DNA of 17,658 bases from UBA920 sp964424635 (GCA_964424635.1 CAYRJC010000016.1:1-17658); one strand, 5' to 3'; positions 6,570-13,452 are shown, counted from the stretch's first letter. Notes: generated from the sequence alone by a model not told the origin. Numbers and translations: made by a program.

Positions 6570-7605
6570 ATTTGATTAGCATTCCATCGCCGAAAGAAAA
6601 TAATCGATATTTTTTCTCGATAGCTAATTTATATAGATCAAGTAATTTTTTTCGGCCGATGAAACTAGAAACTAGCATCAGTAAGCTAGATTTAGGTACG
6701 TGAAAATTAGTAATAATAGAGTCTACAAATTTAAGTTTTGTTGCCTCTGTTATGAATAAATCAGTATTTCCTGATAGCTGTGTAATTGTTCCCGATGAAG
6801 AAGCAGCAGACTCTAGGGTTCTGACTACTGTTGTACCAACGGCTGTAATAATCTTTCCGGATTTTTTTGCTTTATTTAACAGCTTTGCTGTATTGGATGA
6901 GATCTCATACCATTCCTCATGTAGTTTTTTACTTTTCCATTGTTGCTCTGACAGTGATGCAAAGGTCCCTAGATTAACATGTAGAGTTATGTAAACGATT
7001 TGAATCCCAGATTTTTTAAACTCATTTAGTAGATTTTTTGTAAAGTGAAGACTCGCTGTTGGTGCTGCAACAGAACCTAATTGTTTTGCAAAAACTGTAT
7101 TATATTCGTTAAGTAGCTTTTTGCCTTTTAGTTTAGAATTTTTTATATAAGGAGGGAGAGGAGTTTGTCCATGTTTGGTAAGTACTTCAAAAGTTTTTGA
7201 TATTTTAAAAGATGGCTGTAAAATATAAAATTGTTCGCGTTTTTCTTTAACAGTAAAAGATATGTTTTTGTTCACAAAAACTTTACTATCAATTTCTAGT
7301 TTTTTGTCACTTAAAAAGTGAAGGAACTTTTTATCTTGGTTAACATATAAAATTTTTGCTTTACCGCCTGTTGGTTTGGATACGATTAATCTTGCGGGAA
7401 GTACTTTGGTTTGATTTAGTACGAGCACATTGTTTTTTGATATGTACCTAGTAAGATTTTTATAAATGTCATGGTTTACTTGCTTTGTTTTTCTGTCGTA
7501 AATGAGCAACTTGGCCTTGTCTCTCGGCGTAGCAGGTGATTGGGCGATTAGCTCTGTTGGAAATTTATAATCAAATGAGTTGAGTAGTTTTTCAAAAGTT
7601 TTCAT
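6568..7605 (-). CDS. queA: S-adenosylmethionine:tRNA ribosyltransferase-isomerase (QueA)
   Basis: Transfers and isomerises the ribosyl group of S-adenosylmethionine onto preQ1 at the wobble position of GUN tRNAs, making epoxyqueuosine. 345 aa is normal. Family motifs: FDYKFPTELIAQSPATPRDK (11-30), VLNQTKVLPARL (62-73), GSVAAPTASLHFT (177-189; the usual Gly before LHFT is Ser), AVGTTVVRTLESAA (255-268) and NFHVPKSSLLMLVSSF (300-315), then SFGDGMLI at the end. The sequence is Lys-rich. No tgt, queG/queH or preQ1 synthesis gene is in the window, so whether the pathway is complete cannot be judged. The promoter predicts a leaderless mRNA. Confidence 0.96.
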   Translation of the reverse strand: MKTFEKLLNSFDYKFPTELIAQSPATPRDKAKLLIYDRKTKQVNHDIYKNLTRYISKNNVLVLNQTKVLPARLIVSKPTGGKAKILYVNQDKKFLHFLSDKKLEIDSKVFVNKNISFTVKEKREQFYILQPSFKISKTFEVLTKHGQTPLPPYIKNSKLKGKKLLNEYNTVFAKQLGSVAAPTASLHFTKNLLNEFKKSGIQIVYITLHVNLGTFASLSEQQWKSKKLHEEWYEISSNTAKLLNKAKKSGKIITAVGTTVVRTLESAASSSGTITQLSGNTDLFITEATKLKFVDSIITNFHVPKSSLLMLVSSFIGRKKLLDLYKLAIEKKYRLFSFGDGMLIK

Positions 7606-7611
7606 AGGTAT

Positions 7612-7620
7612 ATTTTACCA
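7612..7620 (-). promoter_or_regulatory. Extended -10 promoter, predicted leaderless, queA
   Basis: The minus strand reads TG-G-TAAAAT (7620-7612), then 6 nt, then the queA ATG at 7605. The layout is the same as for the hydrolase and dsbB promoters. No Shine-Dalgarno site is present. Confidence 0.65.
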
Positions 7621-7711
7621 CTGGCTTTAATTATTAAATAGTAGAAATTAATTGATAGTTATTGAAGCGAATTTTACTAACATTACTTTTTTATAATAAA
7701 ATTTTGGTGTA

Positions 7712-7740
7712 TTGACCGTTAATCAGATTTTCGCTATTAT
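7712..7740 (+). promoter_or_regulatory. Sigma-70 promoter of the CxDGR protein gene
   Basis: TTGACC (7712-7717), a 17-nt spacer and TATTAT (7735-7740). The predicted leader of about 36 nt carries GAGGAG (7773-7778), 4 nt before the ATG. Confidence 0.8.
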
Positions 7741-7782
7741 TACATTTTGATTAGTAATAAATTATAAAAAAAGAGGAGAGAT

Positions 7783-8526
7783 ATGCAAAAAGAAGACGTA
7801 ATAAAGTTTGTAGAAACAAACAAGTTTCCCATTGTCTTTCAAAATATGCAAAGCCGATGTGTAGATGGTCGTCCTGCTGACGATGAGAATTCTGATAGGA
7901 TCCCGGCAATTTCTAAGCCTGGAGCAGATATTGGCGACTTAATTATTTCTTTAGGTGCTTTGAACAAGCTTAATATTAGTGTTGACCCTCAAATAGTCAT
8001 GGATACAATTTTGCAAACTTATGGCGGCGCATTTAATATTAAATTTCATACTGATTCTAAAGCCGAAGGTTTAGATGCTGGTCCAGGGCGAGGTTGTGGT
8101 CATATAAACCAAGCTGTTCAACATCCTGAAGATTATAACCTTACCAATGATCAAACCAAGTATATTCTTAACTTACTTCCAGAGTTATTACAAAATGGAG
8201 CCAAGCAAGTTGTTTTGGATGGTGATCACGCTGAGCAGGCTGTGTTGGTAATCGACTCAGATTATTATGGGGTCAGACCTTATAATTCAGAAACACAAGC
8301 ATTTATATACCAGAAAAAACTTCATGAGCACCAATTGGATAAGTTGGTTATACCTTTGGCGAAGAAGGTTTCGGAAAGTGGTTATGATGTTGAACCTAAA
8401 GTTCTTCGTAATGCTATTACTGAAGTATTTAATCAGCAGCTTGGAGCAACTTTGAGTAGAATTGCTCAAGGTCTACCAATTTATAATGTCAGTATTCCTA
8501 GGTCTGGAGAAGTTCGGATTCAGTAG
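7783..8526 (+). CDS. Putative metalloprotein with carbonic-anhydrase-like CxDGR/HTD/GCGH motifs
   Basis: 247-aa soluble protein that I cannot place with certainty. It has Cys26-Val-Asp28-Gly-Arg30, then KPGADIGDL (45-53), His89 in FHTD, and GRGCGH with Cys105 and His107, followed by GDHAEQAVLVI. Beta-class carbonic anhydrases use a CxDxR motif (Zn ligand plus Asp-Arg dyad) with a downstream His and Cys; the cadmium/zeta enzymes use Cys-His-Cys with the same dyad. The order Cys26-His89-Cys105 fits that plan, but the spacing from His to Cys is longer than in the beta HxxC motif. The function is therefore an inference; another zinc enzyme is possible. The start is supported by GAGGAG, and it is monocistronic between its own promoter and terminator. 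No signal peptide. Confidence 0.65.
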   Translation: MQKEDVIKFVETNKFPIVFQNMQSRCVDGRPADDENSDRIPAISKPGADIGDLIISLGALNKLNISVDPQIVMDTILQTYGGAFNIKFHTDSKAEGLDAGPGRGCGHINQAVQHPEDYNLTNDQTKYILNLLPELLQNGAKQVVLDGDHAEQAVLVIDSDYYGVRPYNSETQAFIYQKKLHEHQLDKLVIPLAKKVSESGYDVEPKVLRNAITEVFNQQLGATLSRIAQGLPIYNVSIPRSGEVRIQ

Positions 8527-8541
8527 TTATTGTTTAAATAA

Positions 8542-8572
8542 AAGCGCGAGAATTAATCTCGCGCTTCTTTTT
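8542..8572. terminator. Bidirectional GC-rich terminator
   Basis: A 10-bp stem AAGCGCGAGA (8542-8551) with 8557-8566, a 5-nt loop and a T-rich tail. The A-rich left flank gives a T-run on the minus strand, so it can serve both convergent genes. Confidence 0.88.
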
Positions 8573-8630
8573 ATTTATATTATTACTATCCTTTAATAAT
8601 TAATTTACTATTATAATAGAGGAGTAGTTT

Positions 8631-9344
8631 TTAAATACTAATATTTACTAAATACTTATTGTTCCCGATGAAGTAGTAAGCTTTATTATTTTTAGAAATA
8701 ATATATCCGTTCAGGGCATTTTTATTAATAGAGAACTGTAATGCCGGATTGTTTGCAAAGTTGGTTTTAGATATCTTACTTATGTTTGTACTAGTTTGTA
8801 GTTGTTCCAAGATTTTTTCTAGAGTATCTTTAGTGTCTATTACATCTAATGTGTATAGTAGAGAGCCAGATTTGGAATAGAAAGTAATTGAGCTATTTTT
8901 TTCAATAACTTGTGTACCAGCAGGTAAAGTAGTTTTTATTCCTAATACAGTGTTTTCGTATTTGATGGGTTCATAGTCGTTAATCCCAGATTTAGGTGCT
9001 ACAAACACTTGAGGCGCAGTAGATGTTGCGGCGCTGTTAGAATTAAAACTTTCTGTTGTAGTTGCTCCAGCTACTTGGCCTGTATTTGCTTCTGGCCTGG
9101 TTGCGTTGGGGTCAGATTCAGTACTGTTATTATCCGGAGGAAGGGGAGTGCTGATCGAAGGTTCGTATACTTGAGCGATTTCCGGGCGAGTATTGGTAGT
9201 CTCCTTTTTAGTGTCGTCACTGTTTAGTCCGATTAATGCTATTACGAGCACTGCTAAAGCTGCTAATCCTCCAACTAACCATTTGGCTGCGCCTTTGATT
9301 TTTGCCCATAATAGGGTCAAAAATAATTGAAATTTGCTAGGCAT
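8631..9344 (-). CDS. Membrane-anchored extracytoplasmic protein, unknown function
   Basis: 237 aa, no family recognised. A short basic N-terminus precedes one hydrophobic helix (about 22-40, WLVGGLAALAVLVIALIGL). Residues 41-105 are a disordered-looking Asn/Thr/Pro/Ser linker. Residues about 106-237 are probably a small alpha+beta domain, with alternating hydrophobic strands such as TVLGIKTTLPAGTQVI, SSITFYSKSGSLLYTLDVI and NKAYYFIGNNKYLVNI, suggesting a compact domain outside the membrane. There is no lipobox, no cysteine and no catalytic motif. It has its own minus-strand promoter and a leader of about 23 nt without a Shine-Dalgarno site. It could be an envelope or secretion accessory protein. 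Confidence 0.7.
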   Translation of the reverse strand: MPSKFQLFLTLLWAKIKGAAKWLVGGLAALAVLVIALIGLNSDDTKKETTNTRPEIAQVYEPSISTPLPPDNNSTESDPNATRPEANTGQVAGATTTESFNSNSAATSTAPQVFVAPKSGINDYEPIKYENTVLGIKTTLPAGTQVIEKNSSITFYSKSGSLLYTLDVIDTKDTLEKILEQLQTSTNISKISKTNFANNPALQFSINKNALNGYIISKNNKAYYFIGNNKYLVNISI

Positions 9345-9373
9345 AAAATCTATTAATTAATTGATAGTCCTTT

Positions 9374-9402
9374 ATTATAAAGGGGTTTGGTTTATCAGTC
9401 AA
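9374..9402 (-). promoter_or_regulatory. Sigma-70 promoter, TTGACT-17-TATAAT
   Basis: On the minus strand, TTGACT (9402-9397), exactly 17 nt, then TATAAT (9379-9374). Near-perfect consensus, upstream of the membrane-anchored protein gene at 9344. Confidence 0.85.
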
Positions 9403-9545
9403 TAGAATTTAAATTAAGTAAATGAAGGTTAAAAGCGTAATTTATTTATGTATAATAATCAATGATTGGTAAATGATTTTTGAATAATTATGTAGTAATA
9501 AAAATATATAACTTCATTTTTAAAACTCTAAAATCAACATAGGTT

Positions 9546-10217
9546 TTAAGGGTGTAGTGCAATTTTGTAACCCCGTCCTGATACGGTATGAATTAATTTT
9601 GGTTTACCAGTTGTTTCAATTTTCTTACGCAAATTTAGAATATGGGTTTCTAAGGAGTTAGAAAATAAATCTGAATTTATATCCCAAACGTGTTCTATTA
9701 AGTCTGTTCTCGACAAAACCAAATTTTGATTTCTGAGTAGGTATTCTAACAGTCCAAATTCTTTTTTAGTGAGATGAACAGATTTTTTTCCGCGCTGTAC
9801 AGAACATCTGCGCGAGTCTAAAGATAGGTCTCCAATAGAAAATTTTTCACTCACCAATTGTTTCGGTCTTCTTAGCATGGCTTTGATCCGAGCAATTATC
9901 TCGGAGAAGTGACTAAACTTGCTGGTATAATCATCGACTCCACAGTTAAATAGTTCTATTGCTTCGTCGCTAGAAAGTAATTCGGTCACTACTAATAGTA
10001 AAGTGCTTTTTCCTTTTTCGCGAATTTGTTTGCAGATTTTTATAGCGTCACAGTTTTGTGAGTGTTCTATAATCGCTAGATCGTAATCTGTACTGCGTGC
10101 CCAAAATTGTCCTTGTTCAACTGTTGTTGCTTGATCTACATAAAAATGAACTTGTTTTAAACTGAGCTTAAGTTTTTGTGCGAAGAGCTCGTCATCGCTT
10201 ATTATGAGGAGCCTCAT
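9546..10217 (-). CDS. OmpR-family response regulator with atypical receiver (Glu at phospho-site)
   Basis: 223-aa transcription regulator. Residues 1-115 form a receiver domain (LLIISDDE with Asp8/Asp9; Thr78; Lys100 in DDYTSKFS). The phospho-acceptor position in YDLAIIEHSQ holds Glu51 in place of Asp, and Lys100 is followed by Phe rather than the usual Pro. Residues about 121-223 form a winged-helix DNA-binding domain: IGDLSLDSRRCSV, LTKKEFGLLEYLLRNQNLVLSR, then the recognition region NSLETHILNLRKKIE and the wing VSGRGYKI. The effector domain looks intact. Glu at the acceptor often mimics phosphorylation, so it may be active without a kinase; no histidine kinase lies nearby. AAGGA is 5 nt before the ATG. 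It is divergent from the dsb operon, and a palindrome just upstream may be its own operator. Confidence 0.9.
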   Translation of the reverse strand: MRLLIISDDELFAQKLKLSLKQVHFYVDQATTVEQGQFWARSTDYDLAIIEHSQNCDAIKICKQIREKGKSTLLLVVTELLSSDEAIELFNCGVDDYTSKFSHFSEIIARIKAMLRRPKQLVSEKFSIGDLSLDSRRCSVQRGKKSVHLTKKEFGLLEYLLRNQNLVLSRTDLIEHVWDINSDLFSNSLETHILNLRKKIETTGKPKLIHTVSGRGYKIALHP

Positions 10218-10230
10218 AAGTATCCTTGTT

Positions 10231-10255
10231 TTGTCACACTGTAACCTTGTGGCAA
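10231..10255. promoter_or_regulatory. Inverted repeat, possible operator of the response regulator
   Basis: TTGTCACA (10231-10238) and TGTGGCAA (10248-10255) match as an inverted repeat at 7 of 8 positions, separated by 9 bp. It lies 14 bp upstream of the regulator ATG, within its probable leader or promoter. Autoregulation is an inference; OmpR-type proteins more often bind direct repeats, so another regulator could use it. Confidence 0.45.
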
Positions 10256-10326
10256 ATTTTATTTTTATTTTGGTTAAGAAGATATCTTAAAAATTTTTAG
10301 AAGTTTAGTCAAGAGTTTAGCTTGTG

Positions 10327-10332
10327 TATAAT
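10327..10332 (+). promoter_or_regulatory. Possible -10 box for the 10407-10516 RNA
   Basis: A perfect TATAAT on the plus strand with a poor -35 (TTTAGT at 10304-10309, 17 nt upstream). A transcript from about 10339 would run to the T8 tract at 10509. A TTGACT at about 10425 is another possible -35, but with a weak -10. Confidence 0.35.
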
Positions 10333-10406
10333 TGGTCAATATTTTCTGAATAAAAATTAAACTTTTTATTTAGTTAGGTTTTTATTAATTTATCCTCAAG
10401 GTTTGT

Positions 10407-10516
10407 AAGGGTTAAATTCAAGTTTTTGACTTTTTATTTGTTCTCAGGTCAATTTGGAAACCCTGTGAGAAGCGCTGTAGAGCCTGGGGAAGAGGTCACT
10501 TAATACCCTTTTTTTT
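10407..10516 (+). ncRNA. Possible small structured RNA upstream of dsbB
   Basis: This part of the 360-bp gap is much less AT-rich than its flanks and ends in T8 (10509-10516). Its ends can pair: AAGGG (10407-10411) with CCCTT at 10506-10510, flanked by UUAA/UUAA, and TGAC with GTCA further in. TTCTCAGG (10441-10448) can pair either with CCCTGTGAGAA (10461-10471) or with CCTGGGGAA (10483-10491), so two mutually exclusive folds exist. dsbB has its own promoter downstream, so this may be an independent RNA. It lacks the SRP RNA GGAAGCAGC core and I recognise no family. Confidence 0.4.
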
Positions 10517-10564
10517 GTTCGATCTCAATGTGAGTTTTTTATGAGAGTTATGTTGTTTTTGTTG

Positions 10565-10573
10565 TGATATAAT
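10565..10573 (+). promoter_or_regulatory. Extended -10 promoter, predicted leaderless, dsbB-dsbA
   Basis: TG-A-TATAAT (10565-10573) is a perfect extended -10, followed by 6 nt and then ATG at 10580. The predicted transcription start coincides with the start codon. There is no Shine-Dalgarno site. Confidence 0.78.
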
Positions 10574-10579
10574 TACAAT

Positions 10580-11026
10580 ATGATTAACCTTATAAAAAAG
10601 AATTCTATATATTATGCATGGGCAATAAGTTTAATGGCTATTTTGGGAAGCTTGTATTATAGTCAGGTTCTACATTTGCCTCCATGTATTCTTTGCTGGT
10701 TTCAAAGAATTTGCATGTATCCTTTAATAGTTGTTTTGGGTTTTGCTATTACTAAGAAGAGTCGAGATATGGTTTTGCCAGCTTTGGTTTTAACAGGAAT
10801 TGGTTGGTTGATTTCTATTTATCATAATTTACTTTACTTTAATATTTTGCCCGAAGCAGCAGCACCGTGTGTGGCGGGGGTTTCTTGTACAACTAAGTTA
10901 ACAGGCTGGCTCGCAGTTTTTCCTATCCCTCTTCAAGCACTTATAGGTTTTACTGTGATTTTGATTTTATTATTTATTTATTGGAAGGCTACTTCTGAGC
11001 TTCAAAACAAGGAAAATAATTTATGA
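10580..11026 (+). CDS. dsbB: Disulfide bond formation protein DsbB (BdbC-like)
   Basis: 148-aa integral membrane protein that re-oxidises the extracytoplasmic thiol oxidase DsbA and passes electrons to quinone or another acceptor. Four membrane helices are visible (about 10-29, 41-58, 66-84 and 113-135). The first loop carries the redox pair Cys36-Ile-Leu-Cys39 in PPCILCWFQR, a family signature. The second loop carries Cys97 and Cys103 (APCVAGVSC), the pair that reacts with DsbA. The length matches the short BdbC-type proteins. Its TGA overlaps the ATG of the next gene by 4 nt, so it is coupled with its partner. The BdbC versus DsbB name is a matter of convention. Confidence 0.93.
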   Translation: MINLIKKNSIYYAWAISLMAILGSLYYSQVLHLPPCILCWFQRICMYPLIVVLGFAITKKSRDMVLPALVLTGIGWLISIYHNLLYFNILPEAAAPCVAGVSCTTKLTGWLAVFPIPLQALIGFTVILILLFIYWKATSELQNKENNL

Positions 11027-11676
11027 CTAAAGAAGTAAAAATATTATTAGGAATTGCTATATTGGTGATAATCGGTGGGGTGTTGTTAGCAATCTTTGCT
11101 AATCCTCAGCCAGAACAACCAGGTCAAACTGTAGATAGTAATTCTTTGATTCGTGAATCTAGTCACATGACTGGCAAAAAAGATTCTAAAGTTACTGTAG
11201 TGGAGTTTGGTGATTTTCAGTGTCCTGCTTGTGGGGCTGCTCACCCAGAAGTTAAAGCCGTCTTAGAACAATATAAAGATAATCCAAATGTTAATTTTGT
11301 ATTTCGTAATTTTCCTTTAGATACGATTCACCCAAATGCTCATATTAGTGCCGAAGCAGCAGAAGCGGCTGGAGCGCAAGGAAAGTACTGGGAAATGCAC
11401 GATATGTTGTATGAAAAACAAAATGAATGGTCAGCAAGTCTTACTCCGCTAGATTTTTTTGCACAGTACGCTACTCAATTAGGTTTGAATGTTGATGAGT
11501 TCAAAACTGCTATTCAACAGCGCCGTTTTGCGGATGTAATTAATACTGACTATAAAGATGGAGAAACTGCAGGAGTGAATTCCACTCCAACCTTCTTTAT
11601 TAATGGAACCAAGCAAAACAAGGTTTTGCAACGTGACGAGCTAAAGTCATTGATAGAAGCAGAATTAGCTAAATAA
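11023..11676 (+). CDS. dsbA: DsbA-family thiol:disulfide oxidoreductase (BdbD-like)
   Basis: 217-aa thioredoxin-fold oxidase that introduces disulfides into exported proteins. Residues 6-26 are a hydrophobic N-terminal anchor or uncleaved signal, followed by a Pro/Gln-rich linker. The active site is Cys67-Pro-Ala-Cys70 in FGDFQCPACGAAHPEV. The cis-proline loop is NSTPTFFING with Pro189, and between them is the helical insertion typical of DsbA (about 105-180). It therefore faces outward and should be re-oxidised by the DsbB encoded immediately upstream with a 4-nt overlap. No truncation. A natural client nearby is the large surface protein at 13453, which has several cysteine pairs; that link is an inference. 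Confidence 0.94.
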   Translation: MTKEVKILLGIAILVIIGGVLLAIFANPQPEQPGQTVDSNSLIRESSHMTGKKDSKVTVVEFGDFQCPACGAAHPEVKAVLEQYKDNPNVNFVFRNFPLDTIHPNAHISAEAAEAAGAQGKYWEMHDMLYEKQNEWSASLTPLDFFAQYATQLGLNVDEFKTAIQQRRFADVINTDYKDGETAGVNSTPTFFINGTKQNKVLQRDELKSLIEAELAK

Positions 11677-11687
11677 CCAATTTTATT

Positions 11688-11731
11688 AAGACTGTCTTTG
11701 TTTGCTAGATCAAAGCCAGTCTTTATTATTT
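11688..11731 (+). terminator. Intrinsic terminator of dsbB-dsbA
   Basis: Stem AAGACTG (11688-11694) with CAGTCTT (11717-11723), then after one mismatch CTTTG (11696-11700) with CAAAG (11711-11715), a 10-nt loop and a T-rich, imperfect tail. The tail's AT-rich sequence may double as the -10 region of the next gene. Confidence 0.72.
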
Positions 11732-11739
11732 ATATATAG

Positions 11740-12144
11740 ATGAAAAAAGAACAAGAAGACTTACGAAAACAATTAGTAGTAAAGCGTTCGATAGCTGGAT
11801 TGGGATTGTTTACTACTGAGCCAATAAAAAAAGGTACTTTTATTATTGAATATGTTGGCCCATTGCTAAATGATGAGCAGGTACAAAAGAAGGGTGGAAA
11901 ATATTTATTTGCTTTAGGAAAGAAGTGGACAATTGACGGTACGAGCCGTAAAAATATTGCCCGCTATATCAATCATTCTTGTTTGCCTAATAGTGAACCT
12001 ATTCAGTATGCTCAGCGAATTAAAATTAAAGCCAAAAGAAATATCAAAGCCGGTGAAGAATTATTTTACGATTACGGCAAAGAATATTTTGATGAATTTA
12101 TAGGTAAGCATTGTCGTTGTCCTAAACATTCCAAACAAAAATAA
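11740..12144 (+). CDS. SET-domain lysine methyltransferase-like protein
   Basis: 134-aa protein that is essentially one SET domain plus a post-SET tail. Visible: GLGLFTTEPIKKGTFIIEYVG (20-40, the SAM-binding N-terminal lobe), RYINHSCLPNSE (75-86) with the NHS motif at 78-80 forming the pseudoknot, GEELFYDYG (105-113) with catalytic-type tyrosines 110 and 112, and HCRCPKH (124-130), a short post-SET Cys cluster that could bind zinc with Cys81. These parts are those of a working protein lysine methyltransferase. The substrate is unknown; bacterial SET proteins are known to methylate histone-like or ribosomal proteins. It has no Shine-Dalgarno, and TATTAT ends 10 nt before the ATG, so its leader is very short. 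No signal peptide: cytosolic. Confidence 0.9.
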   Translation: MKKEQEDLRKQLVVKRSIAGLGLFTTEPIKKGTFIIEYVGPLLNDEQVQKKGGKYLFALGKKWTIDGTSRKNIARYINHSCLPNSEPIQYAQRIKIKAKRNIKAGEELFYDYGKEYFDEFIGKHCRCPKHSKQK

Positions 12145-12160
12145 ACTAATTTCAAATTTC

Positions 12161-12262
12161 AAAAAAGAAGTATTACTTACGCTCCAGTATCGCTACGTAA
12201 CTCATTCGCTTCGCGAATGGTTACTGGGCGATAAGTTACGCTTAAAGTAATACTTCTTTTTT
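12161..12262. repeat. 102-bp hairpin element with 18-bp terminal inverted repeats
   Basis: AAAAAAGAAGTATTACTT (12161-12178) is perfectly repeated in inverse at 12245-12262. Inside are CATTCGC/GCGAATG (12203-12219), GTAAC/GTTAC (12197-12224), and competing ATCGC/GCGAT and CCAGTA/TACTGG pairs. It lies between convergent SET and rsgA genes and carries T-runs on both strands, so it can act as a bidirectional terminator. The size and structure also resemble a MITE- or REP-like dispersed repeat. Confidence 0.85.
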
Positions 12263-12307
12263 GATTGTTAAATTTACTTTTTACTTGGTTGTTTAAAGTA
12301 AATATTT

Positions 12308-13291
12308 TTAGTTCCGAGATTTATTATAACTAAACTTTTTTTGAGGTTTGCTAAACATGTTTAAAAATTGATTTAGTTGTTTCTCGGTAATTATTTTTTT
12401 TGTAAGCGCGTCTTGTAATGCACAATCTTTGCTTTTTATATGATCACAATTTCTAAATTTACAATGATTCGTTAATTCATCTAACTTAACAAAAATAGAA
12501 TTAGATGATTTATTATCTGGGTCAACTTCCAGTGTTCTCATTCCTGGGGTGTCTATAATAATTCCACCGTTTGATAAAATAAATAATTCTCTTCTGGTAG
12601 TGGTATGTTTGCCCTTGCCAAACTTATTTACTTCATTAGTAGATTGATTAGTATTTTTTAATAGAACATTAACTAAGCTAGATTTACCTACTCCAGAATT
12701 TCCAACCAATACAGCAGTCCTGCCTGGAAGAATGAGCTGCTCTAAATCGGATAGGTTATTTTTAGATTTAGCACTTACACTAATAATTTTTAAATCAGAG
12801 TGTATAGAATTAATTTCTGAGATGATTTTTGCAGACCCTATTTTTTTATCTATTTTATTGATTATAACTACTGGTTTAATATTTCCTTGCGCTGCGATAG
12901 TTAGATAGCGATTGAGTTGTAATGCATTAAAGACTTGATCAACGCTCAGGACAACAAACATTATATCTATATTAGTAGCGATAGTTTGAAGGTTTTGTTT
13001 TTTTTGTGAATGTCTAACTAGACTCGAATAGCGGGGGAGTACTGTTATAATTTTTGCTTTATTTTCATTTGGAAGTCTTTCGTAGGTAATCCAATCTCCT
13101 ACCTTTGGTAAATCAATAGTGTTGAGATTTTTTCTTTGCGACGTTAATATTACACCCCGGATTAATCCATCACTGATAACTATTTCCCATTCGGTTTTGT
13201 GTTCACTAAAAATCTTTCCTATGGTTTGATCTTTAATATTAACTCTAGTTTTTTTAATATAATGAGCGAGCCCAATTTTGTTTAAGTCCAT
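12308..13291 (-). CDS. rsgA: Small ribosomal subunit biogenesis GTPase RsgA
   Basis: Circularly permuted GTPase that acts late in 30S subunit maturation. From the ATG at 13291: an N-terminal OB-fold (about 10-85), then G motifs in the permuted order G4 NKID (145-148), G1 GNSGVGKSS (197-205), G3 DTPG (247-250), with the switch segment KGKHTTTRRE between them. A C-terminal zinc site follows: Cys277, Cys282, His284 and Cys290. 327 aa is typical. The frame is open to a GTG at 13315; neither start has a Shine-Dalgarno site, and ATG is preferred because family members begin near here. TATAAT at 13343-13338 (minus strand) is the likely -10. The gene converges on the SET gene and shares its hairpin terminator. 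Confidence 0.94.
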   Translation of the reverse strand: MDLNKIGLAHYIKKTRVNIKDQTIGKIFSEHKTEWEIVISDGLIRGVILTSQRKNLNTIDLPKVGDWITYERLPNENKAKIITVLPRYSSLVRHSQKKQNLQTIATNIDIMFVVLSVDQVFNALQLNRYLTIAAQGNIKPVVIINKIDKKIGSAKIISEINSIHSDLKIISVSAKSKNNLSDLEQLILPGRTAVLVGNSGVGKSSLVNVLLKNTNQSTNEVNKFGKGKHTTTRRELFILSNGGIIIDTPGMRTLEVDPDNKSSNSIFVKLDELTNHCKFRNCDHIKSKDCALQDALTKKIITEKQLNQFLNMFSKPQKKFSYNKSRN

Positions 13292-13337
13292 ATATATATT
13301 GTGGCAGAGAGACACTGAAATTACCAGTATTTAGAAA

Positions 13338-13343
13338 ATTATA
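13338..13343 (-). promoter_or_regulatory. Probable -10 box of rsgA
   Basis: Minus-strand TATAAT with a weak TTCAAA -35 at 13366-13361 (17-nt spacer). It overlaps the surface-protein promoter on the other strand, so the two promoters may compete. Confidence 0.5.
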
Positions 13344-13351
13344 AATCGCCC

Positions 13352-13380
13352 TTGAATTTTTTTGAAATCTATGGTATTAT
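13352..13380 (+). promoter_or_regulatory. Sigma-70 promoter of the surface protein gene
   Basis: TTGAAT (13352-13357), a 17-nt spacer and TATTAT (13375-13380). The leader is about 66 nt, AT-rich, with a modest AAGGGA just before the ATG. Confidence 0.72.
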
Positions 13381-13452
13381 ATATATAAGAAATCCAAACA
13401 AACGCAAAGTTTGTTTTGAAATAAAAATAAAAAAACAATTAAATAAAGGGAA

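Noticed and set aside
10441..10500. SRP (4.5S) RNA
   Set aside because: CAGGTC and a GGAA stretch look similar at first, but the conserved GGAAGCAGC core and symmetric loop of SRP helix 8 are missing.
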